DNA of 8,559 nt from Rickettsia sp. (GCA_031254535.1 JAIRUG010000078.1:1-8559); one strand, 5' to 3'. Shown: positions 1-8,162, numbered from the stretch's first letter. Numbers and translations are program-made. Notes: generated from the sequence alone by a model not told the origin.

Positions 1-45
1 AGCTCGTTTCACACCTGTTAACTCTAATATCTGATTGTTTCTCAT
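1..45 (-). CDS. N-terminus of a probable ABC-transporter ATPase (LolD-like), truncated by the window edge
   Basis: The minus strand has an ATG at 45-43 preceded by a strong ribosome binding site (GGAGGT at 55-50), and the frame stays open to the window edge. The 15 visible residues are MRNNQILELTGVKRA. The pattern 'ILELTGVKRA' resembles the start of ABC ATPases, in particular LolD, the ATPase of the LolCDE complex that releases lipoproteins from the inner membrane. The Walker A motif would lie beyond the window, so the family is inferred from a very short stretch. The start itself is well supported by the Shine-Dalgarno sequence and by a TATAAT box further upstream. It lies on the same strand as parC, but 412 bp of repeat-rich DNA separate them, so it probably has its own promoter. 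Confidence 0.55.
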   Translation of the reverse strand, partial: MRNNQILELTGVKRA

Positions 46-63
46 CTCCACCTCCAATCAGAC

Positions 64-69
64 ATTATA
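64..69 (-). promoter_or_regulatory. Candidate -10 box for the left-edge ABC ATPase gene
   Basis: The minus strand reads TATAAT here, a perfect -10 hexamer 18 bp upstream of the ATG at 45. The -35 at a 17-bp spacing (TAGCAA) is poor. The implied leader would be only about 12 nt, just enough to carry the GGAGGT. In DNA this AT-rich the hexamer could be chance. Confidence 0.3.
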
Positions 70-164
70 GCTTAATTCCTATTTTCTTGCTACTCTACTC
101 TAGTTTCGAAAGAGGTCTATTAATATTTTTCATATATTCCTCTTATATATAAATGATAATATGT

Positions 165-178
165 ATTATAGCTATAAT
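165..178. repeat. Short perfect palindrome ATTATAGCTATAAT
   Basis: This is a 14-bp perfect palindrome without a spacer. Its TATAGCTA core recurs at the ends of the large nested repeat to the right (195-200 and 430-435) and after the dipeptidase gene (3719-3724). It may be a fragment of the same dispersed element. No function can be assigned. Confidence 0.4.
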
Positions 179-211
179 CAATATAATAGTACTTATAGCT
201 AACCCGGTTAG

Positions 212-243
212 TGGATCTACTTTAGTAGCATTGATGCAATCCA
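212..243 (-). repeat. Palindromic element copy, reverse, shortened
   Basis: It reads CTACTTTAGTAG then a diverged stretch then GCAATCCA, the reverse complement of the family. The CTCCTCGCAATGAC half is missing or replaced, so this copy is degraded compared with its partner at 367-404. Confidence 0.6.
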
Positions 244-257
244 AAAAGTGACCAAAA

Positions 258-295
258 ATGGATTGCTTCGTCGGTATACGCCTCCTCGCAATGAC
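258..295 (+). repeat. Palindromic element copy, forward
   Basis: It runs from ATGGATTGCTTCGTCG to CCTCGCAATGAC, with both conserved ends intact. The middle (GTATACGCC) differs from the GCTACTAAAGTAGC hairpin seen at 381-394. Confidence 0.75.
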
Positions 296-307
296 TCCAA
301 AACTAAA

Positions 308-349
308 CGTCGCGATTAGCGAGACCATGTAATGGTCGAAGCAATCCAT
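308..349 (-). repeat. Palindromic element copy, reverse
   Basis: It runs from CGTCGCGATTAGCGAG through ACCATGTAATGGT (a small hairpin, ACCAT/ATGGT) to CGAAGCAATCCAT. Its last 13 bases are an exact reverse complement of the first 13 of the copy at 258, so the two form the inner hairpin. Confidence 0.7.
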
Positions 350-366
350 TTCTACCCACTTTTTCT

Positions 367-404
367 TGGATTGCTTCGTCGCTACTAAAGTAGCTCCTCG
401 CTAA
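367..404 (+). repeat. Palindromic element copy, forward
   Basis: It contains TGGATTGCTTCGTCGC, then a perfect small hairpin GCTACT-AA-AGTAGC (381-394), then TCCTCGC. It is nearly identical to the copy at 8188-8229 at the other end of the window, which shows that the element is dispersed. Confidence 0.8.
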
Positions 405-457
405 TAGACAACGTAATGCTAATCGGGTTAGCTATAATTCATGGCATTTGTACATAT

Positions 458-2671
458 TTAGGAAAATTTATTGTTTTTAGGGAATCCACTAGGAGGAATC
501 TTGCCAACAGATCCTCGTCTTCCACGAAATGGTAAAAGATCTTTCTCTATCCTAGTTTTTTCTCCTATTTTCCAACTTAGTCCTAAACTACTATCGAATA
601 TCTTAACATCTATCAGTTTTGCATCTTTGAACTTCTGTAAAATTACCCCTTGTCCTCGTTTCATTATTGGTACTTCATTGAGATTAAATACTAATAATTT
701 CCGGTTCTCACCTATACAAGCAAGACAATCACCATCTACAGACACACAAGCAATACAGTAATGATTTTCAGGAACTTGCATAATTTGCTTGCCTAGTTTA
801 GTTTGTGCTACTACTTCATCTGAATCAATAATAAATCCTTTGCCAATACTACTTGCTAGTAAAAGTTTCTGGGCAGGTTGATAGACACACATGCTTATTA
901 TTTCGTCATTGCCAATATCTATGATCAACTTTATAGATTCTCCATTACCTTTTCCCCTAAATATATTATCGCCTAGAATAGTGAAAAACCGCCCCGATGC
1001 ACTAAATATAAGGATTTTATCAGTAGTATAAGCCTCAACAATAAAATTCTCTGCATCTCCTTCTTTGTATTTTACAGTTGATAAATCATTATTATGACCT
1101 TTCAAAGAACGAATCCACCCCATCTTGGAACATATTATGGTAATAGGTTCTTTGGTTATGAAAGCTGAAATATCAACAATTTGAGCAACAATATTAGCCT
1201 CTTCAAAACTAGTTCGACGCATTCCTAATTTAGTAGTAAAGCCAAATTTTGTTTGCACCATTTTAACTTCTTTCTTAACTATTTTCTTTAATTCACTAGG
1301 GTCTTGTAAAATTTTCTGCAGATTTGCATGCTCTTTTTCTAGTGAATTATGTTCGGCAATAATTTCTTGTTCTTCCAATTTTCTTAAAGATCTTAATTTT
1401 GTATTGAGAATTGCTTCAACTTGCAAATCAGTTAAACTAAACTTAGCGATCATTACTTGTTTAGGTTCATCTTCCTCACGAATAATTTTGATTATTTCAT
1501 CCAAGTTGAGGTAAGCTATTCTTAGACCTTTAAGAATTTCCAATCTATGTTCAATTTTGCCAATAAGAAATTTGGATCTACGAGTAATAATATTTTGTCT
1601 ATGTAATAAAAACTCCTGCAATATTTCCAGTATATCAGCTACTTTAGGAATATTATTTGAACCTATAACATTCATATTAAGCTGGATTCTATTTTCTAAA
1701 ACGGTCAATTTGAATAATGACTCCATAATTACATTAGGATCACAATTACGATCCCTAGGTTCAATAATTAATCTTATATCTTCCGTCGATTCATCCCTGA
1801 TATTACCTATTAAAGGAATTTTTTTATCTTTCAACAAACCAGCTACTTGCTCGATAAGTTTAGATTTTTGTACTTGGTAAGGTATTTCAGTAATTACTAT
1901 CTGATATAAACCATAACTTAAATCTTCCTTTGCCCATCTTGCTCTTACTCTAAAACTACCACGCCCCACACTATAGGCTTGATGGATTGAATCGATTCTA
2001 TCAACAATTATGCCGCCTGTTGGAAAGTCAGGACCTTTGACAAATTGCAAAATATCATTGACCTTTGATTCAGGATGGTCAATTAAATATGTTAGTGCAT
2101 CACATAATTCATGTAAATTATGTGGGGGAATACTGGTTGCCATACCAACTGCTATACCTTCTGAACCATTAGCCAGTAAATTAGGAAACATAGCAGGCAT
2201 AATTACTGGTTCAGTATCCGAATCATCATAGGTAGCACGAAAATCGACAGTATCTTGATCTATATCTGACATTAATAAGGTACAAATTTCTGTCATTCTT
2301 GATTCTGTATAACGCATAGCTGCCGCATCATCGCCATCAATAGAGCCAAAATTTCCCTGTCCATCAATCAGTGGATATCTGAGAGAAAAATTTTGGGCGA
2401 GACGTACCAATGTATCATAGACTGCACCATCACCATGCGGGTGATATTTACCAATTACATCGCCGACAACTCTTGCACATTTCTTATAGCCAGAGGTTGG
2501 TTCTAACCTTAATTGCAGCATGGCATATAATAATCTACGATGTACTGGCTTTAACCCATCACGAACATCAGGCAAAGATCTTGACATAATTGTTGATAGA
2601 GCATAAGAGAGGTAACGCTCTGATAATGCATTACCAAAGTCTATATGTTCTATTTTAGCATCATTTGTCAT
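458..2671 (-). CDS. parC: DNA topoisomerase IV subunit A (ParC)
   Basis: ParC is the DNA-breaking subunit of topoisomerase IV, which with ParE unlinks daughter chromosomes after replication. Numbered from the ATG at 2671 (737 aa), the N-terminal breakage-reunion domain shows [17 protein letters not shown], the [12 protein letters not shown] loop (about 75-86) and catalytic Tyr121 in [12 protein letters not shown] coiled 'tower' region follows at about 340-460, then a C-terminal DNA-wrapping region ending in [18 protein letters not shown]. The lack of a GyrA-box and the short C-terminus favour ParC over GyrA. An upstream in-frame TTG (2704) would add 11 residues. I prefer the ATG because family homology starts just after it and AAGAAAG lies at a usable distance. 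The residue at the Ser80 position of E. coli ParC is Gly82. The gene diverges from the dipeptidase gene, and a strong palindrome lies upstream. Confidence 0.95.
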   Translation of the reverse strand: MTNDAKIEHIDFGNALSERYLSYALSTIMSRSLPDVRDGLKPVHRRLLYAMLQLRLEPTSGYKKCARVVGDVIGKYHPHGDGAVYDTLVRLAQNFSLRYPLIDGQGNFGSIDGDDAAAMRYTESRMTEICTLLMSDIDQDTVDFRATYDDSDTEPVIMPAMFPNLLANGSEGIAVGMATSIPPHNLHELCDALTYLIDHPESKVNDILQFVKGPDFPTGGIIVDRIDSIHQAYSVGRGSFRVRARWAKEDLSYGLYQIVITEIPYQVQKSKLIEQVAGLLKDKKIPLIGNIRDESTEDIRLIIEPRDRNCDPNVIMESLFKLTVLENRIQLNMNVIGSNNIPKVADILEILQEFLLHRQNIITRRSKFLIGKIEHRLEILKGLRIAYLNLDEIIKIIREEDEPKQVMIAKFSLTDLQVEAILNTKLRSLRKLEEQEIIAEHNSLEKEHANLQKILQDPSELKKIVKKEVKMVQTKFGFTTKLGMRRTSFEEANIVAQIVDISAFITKEPITIICSKMGWIRSLKGHNNDLSTVKYKEGDAENFIVEAYTTDKILIFSASGRFFTILGDNIFRGKGNGESIKLIIDIGNDEIISMCVYQPAQKLLLASSIGKGFIIDSDEVVAQTKLGKQIMQVPENHYCIACVSVDGDCLACIGENRKLLVFNLNEVPIMKRGQGVILQKFKDAKLIDVKIFDSSLGLSWKIGEKTRIEKDLLPFRGRRGSVGKIPPSGFPKNNKFS

Positions 2672-2704
2672 AAAAAACTTTCTTATATTTTTTCGTATAC
2701 TCAA

Positions 2705-2741
2705 ATACTAGATATACTCCTGATAGGAGTATATCTAGTAT
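2705..2741. promoter_or_regulatory. Perfect palindrome upstream of parC, possible operator or 5' hairpin
   Basis: Arms of 17 bp (2705-2721 and 2725-2741, containing TAGATATACTCCT and AGGAGTATATCTA) are perfect reverse complements around a 3-nt centre, GAT. On the minus strand, -10-like hexamers TATTAT (2745-2740) and TATACT overlap the upstream edge, so the palindrome would cover the start of transcription. I found no good -35. An AGGAG lies inside the downstream arm, 12 nt before the alternative TTG start at 2704. No T-run follows on either strand, which argues against an intrinsic terminator. Confidence 0.6.
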
Positions 2742-2853
2742 AATACCCTAAATATATGCTCGCACTAATACAAAAATGATATTAAATGATAAGAATTATA
2801 CTTTTTCTTTTAATGGTTTTATATTTTTACATTTTAAGTAACATTAATTCTCT

Positions 2854-2881
2854 TTGCAAATCCATAATTTTATACTACTAT
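2854..2881 (+). promoter_or_regulatory. Candidate promoter of the dipeptidase gene
   Basis: TTGCAA (2854-2859) and TACTAT (2876-2881) are separated by 16 bp, each matching the sigma70 consensus at 4 of 6 positions. This gives a leader of roughly 58 nt before the ATG at 2946. A TTGACA at 2909-2914 has no -10 at a suitable distance. Support is weak. Confidence 0.25.
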
Positions 2882-2945
2882 CTTCTACAGTAGTTGTAAT
2901 ATCTTATATTGACATTTAACATTTCCTAATAAAAAAGGTAAAATT

Positions 2946-3713
2946 ATGTTCTTCATTCTACAAAAAAAATATTATAAATACATATTCATTTCGCTATTAC
3001 TTATAACTTTCACAGTACATCCATCCTTTGCAGCAAAATTACCAGAAAACTTTGTATATTTAAAAGATATTAATCCAACAATTATTGAAAATCTGCGTTA
3101 TTACTCAAGTAAAAACTTCTGTGGTAAAGTAATAGATGGTTATAAAGCTAACAGAGTGATTTTAACAAAACCAGCAGCTGAAGCATTGTCAGAAGTACAA
3201 AAGGAACTACTTGCTAATGGCTATTCTCTTGTTATTTATGACGCATATCGCCCCCAACGTACAGTAAATTATTTTATCGAATGGGCTAAGGACTTAAGTG
3301 ATCAAACTACAAAATCAGACTATTATCCTAATGTTAATAAAGATGATTTATTTATACTAGGATATATTGCTAAAAAATCTGATCATACTCGTGGTAGTAC
3401 TGTTGATTTAACAATTATAAAATCAAGTGACGTGCTTCATGATATTACAATAACAAAACGCAAATTAACAGACGGTAGGTCGATATCGTTTCTTGATGAT
3501 GGTACAGTTGAGATGGGATCAAGTTTTGATTTATTTGATGTTGCTTCTCATCACGATAGTAACGTAATAACTCCTGAATATTTAGCACAGAGAGGTTACC
3601 TACGTGCCATAATGAAAAAACATGGATTTAATGAGTATAACAAGGAATGGTGGCATTATACATTAAATAACGAGCCTTTCCCAAATACATATTTTGATTT
3701 TGAGATTGAGTAA
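2946..3713 (+). CDS. Secreted D-alanyl-D-alanine dipeptidase (VanX/DdpX family, peptidase M15D)
   Basis: This is a zinc dipeptidase that splits D-Ala-D-Ala to two D-Ala. Residues 1-30 form a signal peptide: a lysine/tyrosine start, a hydrophobic core YIFISLLLITFTV and a likely cleavage after SFA or SFAA, so it acts in the periplasm. The family signature is complete. Zinc ligands are H147 and D154 in SDHTRGSTVDLT and H237 in EWWHY, the catalytic base is E234, and R102 of DAYRP is the transition-state arginine. The start has AAGG at 2935-2938, 7 nt upstream. There are no vanH, vanA or vanRS neighbours, so this is not a vancomycin cassette. Re-use of wall-derived dipeptide is the likelier role, as proposed for DdpX. 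It stands alone, divergent from parC. The function is clear from motifs; the physiological role is inferred. Confidence 0.92.
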   Translation: MFFILQKKYYKYIFISLLLITFTVHPSFAAKLPENFVYLKDINPTIIENLRYYSSKNFCGKVIDGYKANRVILTKPAAEALSEVQKELLANGYSLVIYDAYRPQRTVNYFIEWAKDLSDQTTKSDYYPNVNKDDLFILGYIAKKSDHTRGSTVDLTIIKSSDVLHDITITKRKLTDGRSISFLDDGTVEMGSSFDLFDVASHHDSNVITPEYLAQRGYLRAIMKKHGFNEYNKEWWHYTLNNEPFPNTYFDFEIE

Positions 3714-3718
3714 TAACT

Positions 3719-3742
3719 ATAGCTAACCTGAATAGTATTATG
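3719..3742. repeat. Diverged copy of the repeat end found beside parC
   Basis: The first 24 bases from 3719 (ATAGCTAACCTGAATAG onward) match the reverse complement of 412-435 at 20 positions, with three of the four differences being C to T. It starts 6 bp after the dipeptidase stop codon. This suggests a dispersed element that sits 3' of genes and is now decaying. Confidence 0.45.
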
Positions 3743-3817
3743 CTAAATTAACGTGCTTATCTTTTGCAAGGCCCTTTATATGAATCTCTACTCCGCTCTT
3801 ATAACAAAGAAGGAGTA

Positions 3818-3985
3818 TTATTTTGCATTCTCTAAAAATCTATTAATAACATCATGGCTACATTTCTTGGCATGTTCAGCATAGTAGATCAAACTGTAAT
3901 TCTTCTGACTTACTGTTAGAAATTGACAGTAATCTGTCTTATTAATTGCTATTGCTTGCAATTCTATCCTTTTGTCATGTGAAAA
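3818..3985 (-). pseudogene. Transposase remnant, N-terminal fragment (probably IS4/IS701-type)
   Basis: A minus-strand frame is open from 3985 down to a TAA at 3820-3818. From a TTG at 3961 it encodes 47 residues, including NKTDYCQFLTVSQKNYS, YYAEHAKKCSHD and VINRFLENAK. The spacing of 'DYCQFL..SQ.NY', 'A.H', 'SHD.INR.L' is what I recall from the N-termini of Rickettsia DDE transposases assigned to the IS4/IS701 group. The frame then stops and the DDE domain is absent, so it is a dead fragment. No terminal repeats or target duplication can be seen. Together with the repeat at 3719 and the groES promoter, it is all I can recognise in the gap 3714-4180; the rest looks like featureless AT-rich DNA. 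The family assignment is from memory and moderate. Confidence 0.5.
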
Positions 3986-4122
3986 TTATACTCAACATAA
4001 TTTACAATTTTTTTACTCATAGAGTAAGTTTTGATTATTTAAAATTAAGTCTCGTATCGTATAAAAAAGTTGAACATAGCGTATAATTACTTTGAAATTA
4101 ATTAAAAAATTTTCTTTTATCC

Positions 4123-4152
4123 CTTGAACTGTTACAAAACCAAGCATATATA
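4123..4152 (+). promoter_or_regulatory. groESL promoter, compatible with both sigma32 and sigma70
   Basis: CTTGAA (4123-4128), followed after about 14 bp by AAGCATATAT, fits the RpoH heat-shock pattern (CTTGAA, 13-15 bp, CCCCATNT) in its -35 and in the CATAT part of its -10. Shifted by one base, TTGAAC (4124-4129), a 17-bp spacer and TATATA (4147-4152) make a good sigma70 promoter. Transcription would start near 4159, about 34 nt before groES. No CIRCE operator (TTAGCACTC with its inverted copy) is present, so HrcA control is unlikely. Confidence 0.6.
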
Positions 4153-4192
4153 GAATACACTAATTGTAAGTATTAAATTTATGGAGGTAAGA

Positions 4193-4480
4193 ATGTCTTT
4201 TAGACCGTTACATGATAGAATTGCGGTAAAACCAATTCAACAAGAAGAAAAAACACTCGGGGGAATTATTATCCCTGATACAGCAAAGGAAAAACCTATG
4301 CAGGGTGAAGTAATAGCTGTAGGTAAAGGAGTAAGAGGGGAAAATGGTACCATCCACCCATTAGAAGTTAAAGTAGGTGATAAAGTACTTTATGGTAAAT
4401 GGGGTGGTACTGAGGTTAAAGTTAATGGTTTAGATCTGATAATCATGAAAGAAAGTGACGTTATGGGCATAATTGATTAA
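4193..4480 (+). CDS. groS: Co-chaperonin GroES (Cpn10)
   Basis: GroES is the heptameric lid that closes the GroEL cavity and drives release of folded substrate in the cytoplasm. The protein has 95 residues, the normal size. [14 protein letters not shown] opens the beta barrel, the mobile loop that binds GroEL is [18 protein letters not shown] (about residues 17-34), and the roof region is [11 protein letters not shown]. An in-frame ATG at 4181 would add MEVR, but the Shine-Dalgarno GGAGG (4183-4187) lies inside that extension, so 4193 is the true start. It is the first gene of the operon, 52 bp before groEL. Confidence 0.97.
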   Translation: MSFRPLHDRIAVKPIQQEEKTLGGIIIPDTAKEKPMQGEVIAVGKGVRGENGTIHPLEVKVGDKVLYGKWGGTEVKVNGLDLIIMKESDVMGIID

Positions 4481-4514
4481 TAATTTATTTAAATATATTA
4501 TAGGAATTATTTAA

Positions 4515-6188
<1,674 letters not shown>

Positions 6189-6197
6189 CACACCGCT

Positions 6198-6225
6198 AGC
6201 TTTTACCTGCGAATAAGCTTTATTA
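6198..6225 (+). terminator. Weak hairpin after groEL
   Basis: AGCTTTT (6198-6204) and AATAAGCT (6212-6219) can pair with one mismatch, followed by TTATTA. It begins 9 bp after the groEL stop. It could terminate groESL alone or together with the stronger hairpin just downstream. The U-tract is poor. Confidence 0.35.
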
Positions 6226-6228
6226 GCC

Positions 6229-6253
6229 ACCCCTGCTTTTCTTGCAGGGGGGT
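6229..6253. terminator. GC-rich hairpin between the convergent groEL and murA operons
   Basis: CCCCTGC (6230-6236) and GCAGGGG (6244-6250) form a perfect 7-bp stem with the loop TTTTCTT, the most GC-rich spot in this AT-rich spacer. It lies where both convergent operons should end, so a shared bidirectional terminator is the natural reading. Neither strand shows a clear U-tract after the stem, which lowers confidence. Confidence 0.5.
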
Positions 6254-6280
6254 AGAAATACTATTTATGAATGGAAACGC

Positions 6281-6556
6281 CTACAAGCAGAAAGCGGAGA
6301 TATTAAAGCAAAGATTCGTGGTTAGATCTTTTTTTGTACATAGTTTAAAATTGTAATCAACTCGAAAACTCCAACGATTCTCGCTATATTCATTAATCCG
6401 ATTATCCTTAGTACTCAAAACAATGGGATCCTCAATAATTTCATAAAACTCTAGCTTATTAAAATACACCTTAGCTTTTTCAGATATATTTAGCTTTCTT
6501 ATTGATGGATGAATATTTTTGGTCATATTGAGTTGCTTATCTGTTTTTTTAAACAC
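6281..6556 (-). CDS. Small unknown protein translationally coupled to murA
   Basis: This 91-residue frame starts at a GTG (6556-6554) that overlaps the last 8 bases of murA and its TAA stop. AGGAG lies 5 nt before the GTG, inside the murA coding sequence. This is a classic coupled arrangement and argues that the gene is real. An internal ATG (residue 11) is a possible alternative. The product is hydrophilic, rich in Lys/Asn/Ile, has no signal peptide or membrane segment, and carries an aromatic patch [19 protein letters not shown] around residues 59-77. I do not recognise the family. The short C-terminus [10 protein letters not shown] looks unlike the rest and might come from a frameshift or read-through into non-coding DNA, so a truncated gene is possible. 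The stop is followed by the shared hairpin near 6240. Confidence 0.6.
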   Translation of the reverse strand: MFKKTDKQLNMTKNIHPSIRKLNISEKAKVYFNKLEFYEIIEDPIVLSTKDNRINEYSENRWSFRVDYNFKLCTKKDLTTNLCFNISAFCL

Positions 6557-7823
6557 TATCTCCTGTAACTCGTACTATATTTGCCCCACAATTACTTAAT
6601 TTTTTTTCCAATGTTTGGTATCCACGGTCTAAGTGGTAGATTCGATGTATTTTTGTTGTATCATTGGCAGCAAGCCCAACTAATACCAAAGACACCGATG
6701 CTCTGAGGTCACTTGCCATAACTTCGGTTCCTGTTAAAAAAGGTACACCGCGTACTCTAGCACTATTTCCTTTAATTGTTATATTTGCACCCATTCGACA
6801 TAATTCAGGAACATGCATAAAGCGGTTCTCAAAAATAGTTTCTGTGATTGTAGAAGAACCGTTGCAAAGAGTCATAAGACTCATAAACTGGGCTTGGAAG
6901 TCTGTTGCAAAACCTGGATATGGACTTGTATGGATATCCACAGGATTTAATCTATCTACATAAGAAACTCTTAAACCATTATCAATGGGCTCAACCTTTA
7001 TGCCAGCTGCAATAAGTTTTAATACTATATTTTCAACAATATTGCTGTTAATTCCATAAATATTTAAATTGCCTTTAGTAATGGCAGCAGCTATCATGTA
7101 GGTACCAGCTTCAATACGATCCGGCATGATCGAATAGTTGGTATTTTTTAAAGATGATTTACCAATAATTCTTATTTCGCTTGTGGCAATTCCATCTATT
7201 TCTGCACCCATTTTATTAAGGCAATGGCATAGATCAACAATTTCTGGTTCTCTAGCACAGTTAAATAATATCGTTTCTCCTTCAGCCAAAGTAGCTGCCA
7301 TTATGGCGTTAATTGTTGCTCCAACAGATATTTTTTTAAAAACAAAATGTACAGCTTTTAATCTACCTTTGATTGTAGCATTAATATAACCATGATCAAC
7401 ATCAATATTTGCTCCCATAGCTTGCAGAACTGCTATATGTAGATCTACTTGCCGAGCACCTATAGCACATCCTCCAGGTAAGGAAACCTTAGCTTTAGAG
7501 AACCTAGAGAGTAACGGTCCAAGAATCCAAATAGACGCCCGCATTCTACGTACCATATCATATGGTGCAGTAAAATTATTAATATTGCTACTATCGATAT
7601 CCATGCTCAATTGATCTTGATGATCAGTTACAATGACAACGCTACCTAAATTCTCAAGTAATTTTTTCATTGTGAGAATATCGGTAAGCTTTGGAATATT
7701 ATTAATACTAAGCTTATCAGTAAGCAGTGCAGCTGTCATAATCGGTAATGCCGCATTTTTAGCTCCACTAATGCTAATATTACCTTCAAGGGGGATGCCG
7801 CCTTTAATTATTAAACTATCCAT
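6549..7823 (-). CDS. murA: UDP-N-acetylglucosamine 1-carboxyvinyltransferase (MurA)
   Basis: MurA transfers enolpyruvate from PEP to UDP-GlcNAc, the first committed step of peptidoglycan synthesis, in the cytoplasm. It has 424 residues, the normal family length. Visible landmarks are GAKNAALP with K22 and N23, the active-site loop [15 protein letters not shown] with Cys119 (E. coli Cys115) and R124, and D308 in ATDFQAQ (E. coli D305). [10 protein letters not shown] and GYQTLEKKL occur near the end. Because Cys119 is kept rather than the Asp found in some fosfomycin-resistant MurA, the enzyme should be fosfomycin-sensitive at the protein level. The ATG is preceded by AGGAA, itself half of the palindrome AGGAATTCCT (7824-7833). 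It heads a two-gene operon with the small gene overlapping its 3' end. Confidence 0.97.
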   Translation of the reverse strand: MDSLIIKGGIPLEGNISISGAKNAALPIMTAALLTDKLSINNIPKLTDILTMKKLLENLGSVVIVTDHQDQLSMDIDSSNINNFTAPYDMVRRMRASIWILGPLLSRFSKAKVSLPGGCAIGARQVDLHIAVLQAMGANIDVDHGYINATIKGRLKAVHFVFKKISVGATINAIMAATLAEGETILFNCAREPEIVDLCHCLNKMGAEIDGIATSEIRIIGKSSLKNTNYSIMPDRIEAGTYMIAAAITKGNLNIYGINSNIVENIVLKLIAAGIKVEPIDNGLRVSYVDRLNPVDIHTSPYPGFATDFQAQFMSLMTLCNGSSTITETIFENRFMHVPELCRMGANITIKGNSARVRGVPFLTGTEVMASDLRASVSLVLVGLAANDTTKIHRIYHLDRGYQTLEKKLSNCGANIVRVTGDSV

Positions 7824-7845
7824 AGGAATTCCTTATATATAGTAA

Positions 7846-7884
7846 CCTAGAATTCGATATAACAAAGTTATATCGAATTCAGGT
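7846..7884. promoter_or_regulatory. Long palindrome over the murA promoter, possible operator
   Basis: GAATTCGATATAAC (7850-7863) and GTTATATCGAATTC (7867-7880) are perfect 14-bp arms around AAA. Allowing one bulged A (7849), the pairing extends through ACCT/AGGT to 18 bp per arm. On the minus strand the upstream arm contains the murA -10 box (TATAAC), and transcription would begin near the downstream arm. That is the position of a repressor operator. With the start inside it, only part of the hairpin would be transcribed, so a DNA site is likelier than an RNA hairpin. No T-run follows, so it is not a standard terminator. Confidence 0.6.
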
Positions 7885-7895
7885 GTAGAAGTCAA
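7867..7895 (-). promoter_or_regulatory. murA promoter (sigma70 type)
   Basis: On the minus strand, -35 TTGACT (7895-7890), a 17-bp spacer and -10 TATAAC (7872-7867) match the consensus at 5 of 6 positions in each box with ideal spacing. Transcription would start around 7860, giving a leader of roughly 37 nt. It is the best sigma70 promoter in the window. Upstream, 7896-8091 is AT-rich and shows nothing I can name. Confidence 0.65.
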
Positions 7896-8091
7896 TCAGG
7901 TTTAAAACGGCATAGCAATCTGCATTAGTTAAATAAAAAAGTTATATCTTAATCAAAGAAAATGACAACAAGAGGATAAAAATATAGTATAAATATAGAG
8001 AAAGAAAATTATATTAAGAGTTTATCTGCAAACTAAAATTAAGGTACGATGAAGTAAATAAAGTGTTATTAACGCGAGTTGCCAATTAAAA

Positions 8092-8135
8092 CGTCATGGC
8101 TCAGGACCGCTGGAAGCGGCAACAAAACAATCCAG
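8092..8135 (-). repeat. Palindromic element copy, reverse, variant centre
   Basis: It runs from CGTCATGGCTCAGGA through the hairpin CCGCT-GGA-AGCGG (8107-8119) to CAACAAAACAATCCAG. The ends match the reverse complement of TGGATTGCTTCGTCGC...CTCGCAATGACG with scattered changes, and the centre is different. It is recognisable as a diverged member. Confidence 0.6.
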
Positions 8136-8162
8136 AAAAACACGTAAGCGTTTAATGATAAA

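Larger units (their letters stand above)
193..437. repeat. Nested inverted repeat, about 245 bp, built from four palindromic element copies
   Basis: The outer arms 193-211 and 419-437 match at 18 of 19 positions as reverse complements. Inside them lie copies at 212-243 (reverse) and 367-404 (forward), which pair with each other. Inside those, copies at 258-295 (forward) and 308-349 (reverse) carry perfect 15-bp arms (AAATGGATTGCTTCG at 256-270 and its complement at 337-351). The transcript could fold into one long branched hairpin. The copies belong to the TGGATTGCTTCGTCGC...GCTCCTCGCAATGAC family, which I recognise as typical of Rickettsia intergenic DNA. A 68-codon open frame on the minus strand here (143-349) is only a translation of the repeat. 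This explains most of the 412-bp gap between the ABC ATPase and parC. Confidence 0.85.

Noticed and set aside
143..349. Minus-strand open frame of 68 codons
   Set aside because: It lies inside the nested palindromic repeats, has no ribosome binding site, and its residues (such as DCFDHYMV and ARRRIPTKQSIF) are just the repeat translated.
212..404. CRISPR array
   Set aside because: The repeats alternate in orientation, vary in their centres and are not separated by uniform unique spacers. There are no cas genes.
2946..3713. Vancomycin-resistance operon
   Set aside because: Only a VanX-type enzyme is present. There is no vanH, D-Ala-D-Lac ligase or two-component system nearby, and the protein has a signal peptide.
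3789..3817. Inverted TACTCC/GGAGTA arms resembling the core of the parC palindrome
   Set aside because: Only 6 bp pair around a 17-nt loop with mismatches. A shared hexamer is expected by chance in this composition.
4013..4027. Hairpin TTACTC-ATA-GAGTAA as a CIRCE-like or terminator element upstream of groES
   Set aside because: The sequence does not match TTAGCACTC/GAGTGCTAA and the stem is only 6 bp. There is no proper U-tract after it in either direction and no gene that it would end.
4181..4192. Upstream ATG of groES adding four residues
   Set aside because: The GGAGG needed to start groES at 4193 lies inside this extension, and GroES proteins do not carry it.
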